Shown piece by piece: positions 59,122-64,000 of a stretch of 64,000 bases of DNA (within the stretch, counting starts at the first letter, position 1; each line of letters opens with the position of its first letter). The DNA lies in the NCBI GenBank assembly GCA_023460085.1, contig JAEWRI010000036.1, positions 186,001 through 250,000 of the forward strand. The letters are read 5' to 3'. The stretch comes from Bacillota bacterium. Its GTDB lineage: Bacteria > Bacillota > Clostridia > Christensenellales > SZUA-584. The notes below the pieces were generated by a model. The model did no database searches. It saw nothing but the letters and a program-made list of their open reading frames with translations, and was not told where the DNA came from. The translations under genes were made by a program, and so were the position numbers.

Positions 59122-59180
59122 TTTGCCCTCCGATGCAGTATTCATAAACTTATAGATACGTCTTAAAAGACGCAGACAGC

Positions 59181-61262
59181 TTATAACGGTCTTTGATATA
59201 ATTGGGCGCAATCGATACTTCCGCCCTTTACGCGTATGCCGGTCCGCCCGGAAAGTATCGGCGACGGATCATGGAATTCCATCACCGCAGCGTCTTCGTC
59301 ATTCACATATACCCGGATGTCGTTTGCTTCCGCTCTCAGGCGCAACCTGCGGACAGGCGCGCCGCCGACGCGCTCGCTGCACAGCTCCTTTTCGTCATAC
59401 CGGTGTTTGGTGAGCACCACGCGATTCCGCTCCAGCGAAACGCAATAGCCGATGAAGAAGTTGATACCCAGCTTCTTGTCGTCCCCCTCGCCGCCGTCGG
59501 ACAGCTCGCTCGCCCGGAATATAATCCCGACAGCTGCGTCGTCTCCCTTCGGAGCGGAACAAAGTTCCAGCTCCGCTTCGAAGGCAGGGGAATCCGCGCC
59601 GCCCCAGCAGCGCTTATCGTATGGACCCAAACCGGTTATCTCCGCCGTCATCGGCTCATCCGTTCCTGCCTCAAAAATCGAAAGCTCCGCAGGTAAACGC
59701 AGCCCGTCGCAGAATTCAACCGAAACCTCATGCAAGCCCTGAGGCAGCGTGAGTGCGTACATGGCGACATCCCGGCTGGCCGTTGTCAGCACCGTCTCGA
59801 CACCGCTGCCGTCGATAGTTACCGCGATGCCGGACAAGGCCGCCTCTGCCGCTTCGCAGGCAACCGCAAAAACATAACGCCCGGTTCGCGGCACATTGAG
59901 CTTCAGCCTTTCCCGCGCCGTTCCGCCGAGCGGTATCCGGCAGGGTACCGGAACAAACCGTTTGGCCGCTGCGGTTTGCGCATCCCCCGAAGTGAACGCC
60001 GTATAGCCCATGCCCACTGCAGGCCCTTCCGAGAAGTACCCGATTCGATCGCCGGAACATACACGGATATCGTACTGCCCGGCCCTTATGCCGTCCACGT
60101 ACACCTCGGCCCCGGCAGCGCCATAGCGAAGCTGCAGGCTGTGCAGCGCGTCATGCGCGTACTCCCATGGAATTATGGATTCAGCCAGCGGCGTCCCCGC
60201 TGTGTCCAGCAGCCTGATATTATTTGCAGACGTATTAAGACAAAGCTGGAAGCTTCCGACTCGGACGCCGTAGGTTCCCGCACCATCCACCGCGCGCAGA
60301 TTGAATTCCGCGACGCCCGGCACGGCAGTCAGCGCATGCCTGCAATGACACCTGAAATCTCCGGACGATACGCGCAGACCGTCCCGCGCTTCCCACTGCC
60401 CCGCGGTTACATCCCAGTGGCCATCCGAGGTCATGTCGTCCGAGAAATCGGGCAAAGCCGGCACAGGCTGCGGAAAGTTGGCGGGCCCCAGCACACGCAC
60501 GCCTCCATCCAGCACCACCGCGTCCATATTGAGATGCCGCGTTCTGTCCGGGTTCATGTTGTGGTACACGATGTACCGCGTCAGCATATCCGGTCCGTAC
60601 ACCGTAGAGCTGTGTCCCAGCCCTACCCACGGTTCCTCTGTATGCACAATGATGGGGTTATTTTCACAATCCACATACCCTGTCAGCGGCTGCCTGCTCA
60701 TCGCGGCGTTTATCCGATACCCTTTGGAGAGGTAATGGTTGCCGGTGTAGGTCATGTAGTAAATCCCGTTTTCCTTGACGACCATCGGACCTTCTGTCCA
60801 GCCGTGCATGAAAGCGCCGGTGTTTACCGGCGGGCCGAATTCGGTGGGCGAGCTCATTTCGCAGCCCAATATTCCGCTGTCGTCCGCCCAATAGAAATAC
60901 CATTTGCCGTCGTCGTCGATGAATACCGACCCGTCGATGCTGTGCCCGACATTGTCCGTAATCCTGCGGAACGGCCCCGTGGTGCGTTCGCTTTTCAGCA
61001 CATAATGCCCCAGCCCATGCGGAGAGGTGTACATGTAGAACGCGCCGTTCCAGTACACCACCTCCGGCGCGAACGGCACCAGTCCGGGAAAGGTGTCCGG
61101 CTCAATCGCTGGGCCTTCCGGCTGCCATGCGACGAGGTCGTCCGAGCTCCAGCACTGAATATCGGGGGTGGTGGCGTACAGATAGTATTTTCCGTTATGC
61201 CGCAGCACAAAAGGATCCGCGAAGTCGCCCTGCTTTTGAATCGGATTGCAATAGAACTTCAT
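59181..61262 (-). CDS. Glycoside hydrolase family 43 with C-terminal beta-sandwich region
   Basis: A 693-residue enzyme without signal peptide. The five-bladed propeller at ~1-290 has the GH43 catalytic triad: Asp16 (FADPFVLR), Asp110 (HSIDGSV) and Glu157 (HGWTEGP). Two beta-rich regions follow (~290-500 and ~500-693) resembling the accessory domains of arabinofuranosidases/xylosidases. The start lies 2 bases after the permease stop, with AAGGGG upstream; the frame is open much further upstream but that part is the permease gene in another frame. Likely an alpha-L-arabinofuranosidase or beta-galactosidase/xylosidase on imported oligosaccharides. Confidence 0.9.
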   Translation of the reverse strand: MKFYCNPIQKQGDFADPFVLRHNGKYYLYATTPDIQCWSSDDLVAWQPEGPAIEPDTFPGLVPFAPEVVYWNGAFYMYTSPHGLGHYVLKSERTTGPFRRITDNVGHSIDGSVFIDDDGKWYFYWADDSGILGCEMSSPTEFGPPVNTGAFMHGWTEGPMVVKENGIYYMTYTGNHYLSKGYRINAAMSRQPLTGYVDCENNPIIVHTEEPWVGLGHSSTVYGPDMLTRYIVYHNMNPDRTRHLNMDAVVLDGGVRVLGPANFPQPVPALPDFSDDMTSDGHWDVTAGQWEARDGLRVSSGDFRCHCRHALTAVPGVAEFNLRAVDGAGTYGVRVGSFQLCLNTSANNIRLLDTAGTPLAESIIPWEYAHDALHSLQLRYGAAGAEVYVDGIRAGQYDIRVCSGDRIGYFSEGPAVGMGYTAFTSGDAQTAAAKRFVPVPCRIPLGGTARERLKLNVPRTGRYVFAVACEAAEAALSGIAVTIDGSGVETVLTTASRDVAMYALTLPQGLHEVSVEFCDGLRLPAELSIFEAGTDEPMTAEITGLGPYDKRCWGGADSPAFEAELELCSAPKGDDAAVGIIFRASELSDGGEGDDKKLGINFFIGYCVSLERNRVVLTKHRYDEKELCSERVGGAPVRRLRLRAEANDIRVYVNDEDAAVMEFHDPSPILSGRTGIRVKGGSIDCAQLYQRPL

Positions 61263-61264
61263 AC

Positions 61265-62101
61265 TTACCCCTTGATGCCGGTCATGGCAAACGATTCGGT
61301 GAAATACTTCTGGCAGATGATAAACAGTATCAGCACAGGCAATATCGCGATCAGCGAGGCTGTCATCATCAGCGGAATATCCGTCTGCTGAATGTAATGG
61401 GAGTTCAGCATCGCGATGGCTACCTGAATGGTCTGCTGAGACTCGCTGTGGGTAAATACCAGCGGCCCGAAATAGTCGTTCCAGGTTGCCATGAACAGCA
61501 TGATGATGTTCGCCACGATGGCGGGCTTGCTGAGCGGAAGATATATCCGCCAGTACGCGCCGAAATACCCGCAGCCATCTATCTTCGCCGCGTCCAGCAG
61601 GTCCCGCGGAAGTCCGGTCATATACTGGCGCAGAAAGAAGATGATGTTGATGTTGCACAGCGACGCGGGCACGATCATCGGAAGCAGCGTATCAATCCAG
61701 CCGATTTTGGTGTAGATGATAAACAGTGGCACCAGCAGCACCACCAAAGGCACCATCATGGTGGTAAGCAGCATGACGAATATGGCGTTTTTAAACCGGA
61801 AGTTCAGCTTTGAAAACGCAAACGCCGCCATGCTGGAGGTGAGCGTACAGAATACCAGCACAGACGCGCTGATGATGCAGCTGTTCTTGATGCCGGTCAG
61901 CAGATTGGACGAAGTCCATATCTTCACATAGTTCTGCCAGTTCACCGGATCGGGTATCCACTGCGGCGGAATGGTATAAACCAGATTGGCCTGCTTCAAA
62001 GAAGTGCTGATCATCCACAGAAAGGGAAGCACCATCGTGGCCGCGCCAATCAGCAATATGATAAATACGATGACCCTTGCCGGGCTGGTTTTTCTCTTCA
62101 T
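61265..62101 (-). CDS. Sugar ABC transporter permease, MalG type
   Basis: A 278-residue permease with six helices and the EAA loop DLLDAAKIDGCGYFGAYWRI. The start MKRKTSPARV follows the other permease stop by 3 bases. It forms the channel with the MalF-type partner for the galactoside-locus importer. Confidence 0.93.
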   Translation of the reverse strand: MKRKTSPARVIVFIILLIGAATMVLPFLWMISTSLKQANLVYTIPPQWIPDPVNWQNYVKIWTSSNLLTGIKNSCIISASVLVFCTLTSSMAAFAFSKLNFRFKNAIFVMLLTTMMVPLVVLLVPLFIIYTKIGWIDTLLPMIVPASLCNINIIFFLRQYMTGLPRDLLDAAKIDGCGYFGAYWRIYLPLSKPAIVANIIMLFMATWNDYFGPLVFTHSESQQTIQVAIAMLNSHYIQQTDIPLMMTASLIAILPVLILFIICQKYFTESFAMTGIKG

Positions 62102-62104
62102 CGC

Positions 62105-63004
62105 TCATTCCCCCTCATAGACCCATTTGCGCGATACGACAAACTGAACGACCGTCAATGCCAGTATGAACAGCCCGAACACCGTTGCGGTCGCGCAGGC
62201 GTATCCCATCTGGCTGCTGGAAAACGCTTTCTCCCATATGTAGAAGACAATCGTCCCCACGCCATACCCGCGTCCGCCATCCGGCGCGAACATCTGCACT
62301 TCCACGAAGGTCTGCAGCGAACCGATGACCCCGACGATCACCAGATAGAAGGTGGTGGGCGTCAGCAGCGGCAGGGTAATCTTAAAAAATTGCTGTCGGG
62401 GCGTCGCGCCGTCAATCTGCGCGGCCTCGTAATAGGTTCTGGGCACCGCCTTGAGCGCGGCGATATAATAAATCGATATGATACCGATCATTTTCCATGA
62501 AATCATCATGACGATCATGCGTTTCGTCCAAACAGGATCGCTGAGCCAGCTTGGCGGATTGGTTACGCCAAACCACGCCAGAAAATTGTTGACGATCCCA
62601 TACTGTGAATTGAACAGCCACATCCAGATCAGGGCCAGCGCCACCACCGAAGAGATAAACGGCAGATAATAGATTGCGCGAAACGCTTTTTGGCCTAAAA
62701 TGTTTTTGTGGCAGGCATATCCGAAGAGCAGTGCAAAGGTAATATATATCGGAATTGGAATGAGCATGTACAGCGTGTTTTTAAGCGCGATCCAAAACTT
62801 CGGATCCGCAAACAGCTTTTCATAATTGCGGATGCCAACGTCTTTTACATTGGGGGACAGTATGTTCCAATTGGTGAAGCTTGCGTATACGCATACCGCA
62901 AGCGGCAGCAGGAAAAATACAACGAAGTATAATAAGGAAGGGGATACAAACAGCAGCCCGGCAATCCCTTCCCGCCTTCTCAGTTTGCTTGCTTTTCTTT
63001 TCAT
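62105..63004 (-). CDS. Sugar ABC transporter permease, MalF type
   Basis: A 299-residue permease with six helices, the early LFVSPSLLYFVVFFLLP segment and the EAA loop TYYEAAQIDGATPRQQFFKI. Two adjacent ATG codons (63007 and 63004) follow AGGAGG; the second has better spacing, and an in-frame GTG at 63028 is less likely. It pairs with the MalG-type protein; the ATPase is probably the MsmK homologue at 54771-55958. Confidence 0.93.
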   Translation of the reverse strand: MKRKASKLRRREGIAGLLFVSPSLLYFVVFFLLPLAVCVYASFTNWNILSPNVKDVGIRNYEKLFADPKFWIALKNTLYMLIPIPIYITFALLFGYACHKNILGQKAFRAIYYLPFISSVVALALIWMWLFNSQYGIVNNFLAWFGVTNPPSWLSDPVWTKRMIVMMISWKMIGIISIYYIAALKAVPRTYYEAAQIDGATPRQQFFKITLPLLTPTTFYLVIVGVIGSLQTFVEVQMFAPDGGRGYGVGTIVFYIWEKAFSSSQMGYACATATVFGLFILALTVVQFVVSRKWVYEGE

Positions 63005-63049
63005 CATTGCCTCCTGCGCCGATTCCACCTTGTCGTATTCTTCCGAATA

Positions 63050-63079
63050 TATCGGCAGGTATCATGATACCTGCCGATA
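63050..63079 (-). repeat. Perfect 30-base palindrome after the binding-protein gene
   Basis: TATCGGCAGGTATCA is followed at once by its exact reverse complement (15 bp, no unpaired centre beyond a tight loop). It lies 33 bases past the binding-protein stop and 45 bases before the MalF-type start. No U-tract, so an mRNA-protecting hairpin is likely; a dimeric-repressor operator is an alternative. Confidence 0.7.
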
Positions 63080-63112
63080 ACCCGGAAGTACAGCCTTTTG
63101 ATTTTACTGGCT

Positions 63113-64000
63113 TCAGCTCATGTATTCCAGCTTCTGCGCGATGCTGTCGTCCAGCAGCTGCTGAACCTGTTCCTGTATGGATGCGCAATAGTCCACCGCT
63201 GTCATTTCACCCGTAAACACCGCGGCCGTGTTGGAGTTGAATTCGGCAAACCACTCCTGATTGAACGTCCGGGACTGTGTCGCGAGGCGGGCATGGTTCT
63301 CGAGGATATCGAAGAGCACATCCTTGCTGGCGGGTCCTTTATCAAATTCAGAGTATTCTCCCAGTGCCATGTCCTTGAGCATCGGGATAGCCTGACCCAT
63401 CGTGTAGGCGGTTCTCTGCGCGTCCTCATTGAAGGAAAGGAACGCAGCCAGATTGCAGGCGGCTTCGGCATTTTCGGTGGTGGCAGAAACGCCAAGGCCC
63501 GCGCTGCCGAACCAGATCTCGCTCTTGCCCGTGTTCGGGCTGACGGGCCAGTTCATGACGTCCCATTCAAAATCACAGTTTTCCCAGAAATCCGCAAGGC
63601 TCCATGTTCCGGCGCCCACCATTGCGAGCTTGCCCTGCTTGAAGCGGTCATAATCGCTGAGCGCTTCAGACTCGGAAGCGCTGGGCGCAACGCCATGAAC
63701 CAGACGAAGGTCTGCGCACCACTGCATGGCTTCGGTAAAGGCCGGATCGGTGATCTCTACCTGAGACAGGGTCTCGGGATCCACCCACTCGGCTCCGTTG
63801 GACCACACCGCGGATTCCAGAGAATACGCGCCAGTTCCGTAAATCTTGCTGTCGCCTTCGCCGGTGGTCAGCTTCTGGGCAGCGGCGAGGTAGTCGTTCC
63901 AATCCCACGGATCGTCAATGGTGGGAGGCGTTACGCCGGCGGCCTTAAACAGATCTACATTATAGAACACCGGGAATACGCTGACGTCCTTGGGGAGCGC
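63113..64000 (-). CDS. Extracellular solute-binding protein, family 1 (C-terminal part)
   Basis: The last ~295 residues of a family-1 binding protein that continues past the right edge. The visible part begins LPKDVSVFPVFYNVDLFKAAG and contains WDWNDYLAAAQKLT, KQGKLAMVGAGTWSLADF and IWFGSAGLGVSATTENAEAACNLAAFL, all typical of sugar-oligomer binding proteins of MalFG-type importers. The N-terminus and any lipobox are outside the window. It is the upstream gene of the galactoside operon. Confidence 0.93.
   Translation of the reverse strand, partial: ALPKDVSVFPVFYNVDLFKAAGVTPPTIDDPWDWNDYLAAAQKLTTGEGDSKIYGTGAYSLESAVWSNGAEWVDPETLSQVEITDPAFTEAMQWCADLRLVHGVAPSASESEALSDYDRFKQGKLAMVGAGTWSLADFWENCDFEWDVMNWPVSPNTGKSEIWFGSAGLGVSATTENAEAACNLAAFLSFNEDAQRTAYTMGQAIPMLKDMALGEYSEFDKGPASKDVLFDILENHARLATQSRTFNQEWFAEFNSNTAAVFTGEMTAVDYCASIQEQVQQLLDDSIAQKLEYMS

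Noticed and set aside
1..64000. tRNA, rRNA, CRISPR, transposase or phage features
   Set aside because: None was seen on either strand; gaps between genes are short and explained by promoters, hairpins or terminators.

Overview
The window looks like part of a chromosome from a Gram-positive, probably strictly anaerobic Bacillota (Clostridia-like, perhaps gut-associated). This is inferred from the lipoprotein solute-binding proteins, the YesM/YesN-type two-component pair, DUF624 (YesL-like) membrane proteins, LplB/YtcP-type permeases, strong AGGAGG ribosome binding sites and moderately high GC coding sequence with AT-rich promoters. Almost all of it is carbohydrate import and catabolism: about 56 protein genes in six or more transcription units. 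I saw no rRNA, tRNA, CRISPR array, insertion sequence or phage gene.

Layout. (1) 1-7.2 kb, minus strand: a YesM/YesN sensor kinase and AraC-type response regulator, then a lipoprotein binding protein and two LplB/YtcP-type permeases (the second is cut by the window edge), with a separately promoted YesL-like protein behind. (2) 22.5-7.4 kb, minus strand: a 14-gene operon opening with a ribose-type ABC importer, a rhamnose mutarotase, a TIM-barrel isomerase and a rhamnulokinase-like kinase, as in rhizobial L-rhamnose loci. It continues into unusual genes: two amidohydrolases (one lacking its metal ligands), a class III aminotransferase, a Gfo/Idh/MocA dehydrogenase, alanine dehydrogenase, a second TIM-barrel protein, a UroD/corrinoid-methyltransferase-like protein and an esterase. 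A divergent DeoR-family regulator sits at 22.7-23.5 kb. (3) 35.8-23.6 kb, minus strand: a 12-gene operon with two Gfo/Idh/MocA dehydrogenases, a zinc alcohol dehydrogenase, an FGGY kinase, its own DeoR regulator, an L-fucose/L-arabinose-isomerase-like protein, a TIM-barrel isomerase, a shikimate-dehydrogenase-like protein, a cupin phosphoglucose isomerase, a 2-hydroxyacid dehydrogenase, a KDPG-type aldolase and a PTE-family hydrolase. (4) 42.4-36.0 kb, minus strand: an Fe-S flavin oxidoreductase, an isomerase, an alcohol dehydrogenase, a PfkB kinase, a class II aldolase and a rhamnulokinase. (5) 44.9-42.6 kb, minus strand: a regulator in which a LacI repressor is fused to a complete ABC-type solute-binding domain. 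(6) 45.3-51.5 kb, plus strand: a DeoC-like aldolase, FGGY kinase, VOC protein and ribose-type ABC importer. (7) 64.0-51.7 kb, minus strand: MalFG-type importer, GH43, GH2, YesL-like protein, SGNH esterase, MsmK ATPase, GalK and GalT.

How it fits together. Unit 7 reads as import of a galactose-containing (possibly arabinosylated or acetylated) oligosaccharide, hydrolysis in the cytoplasm and entry of galactose into the Leloir pathway (galE not in the window). Units 3 and 6 have nearly the same promoter (TTGACA/T, 17-bp spacer, TAAAAT) followed by AACAATAATA-type repeats, so they are probably one regulon of the DeoR protein encoded in unit 3. Unit 6 would supply uptake and unit 3 oxidation, lactone opening and aldol cleavage. 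Unit 2 appears to process a rhamnose-like sugar that also carries amino, methyl or ester groups; that substrate is inference.

The items most worth following up are the LacI/solute-binding fusion regulator with operator repeats across its own promoter, the rhamnose-like operon with amino-transfer and methyl-transfer genes, the amidohydrolase pair with one degenerate member, and the shikimate-dehydrogenase-like gene inside an oxidative sugar operon.
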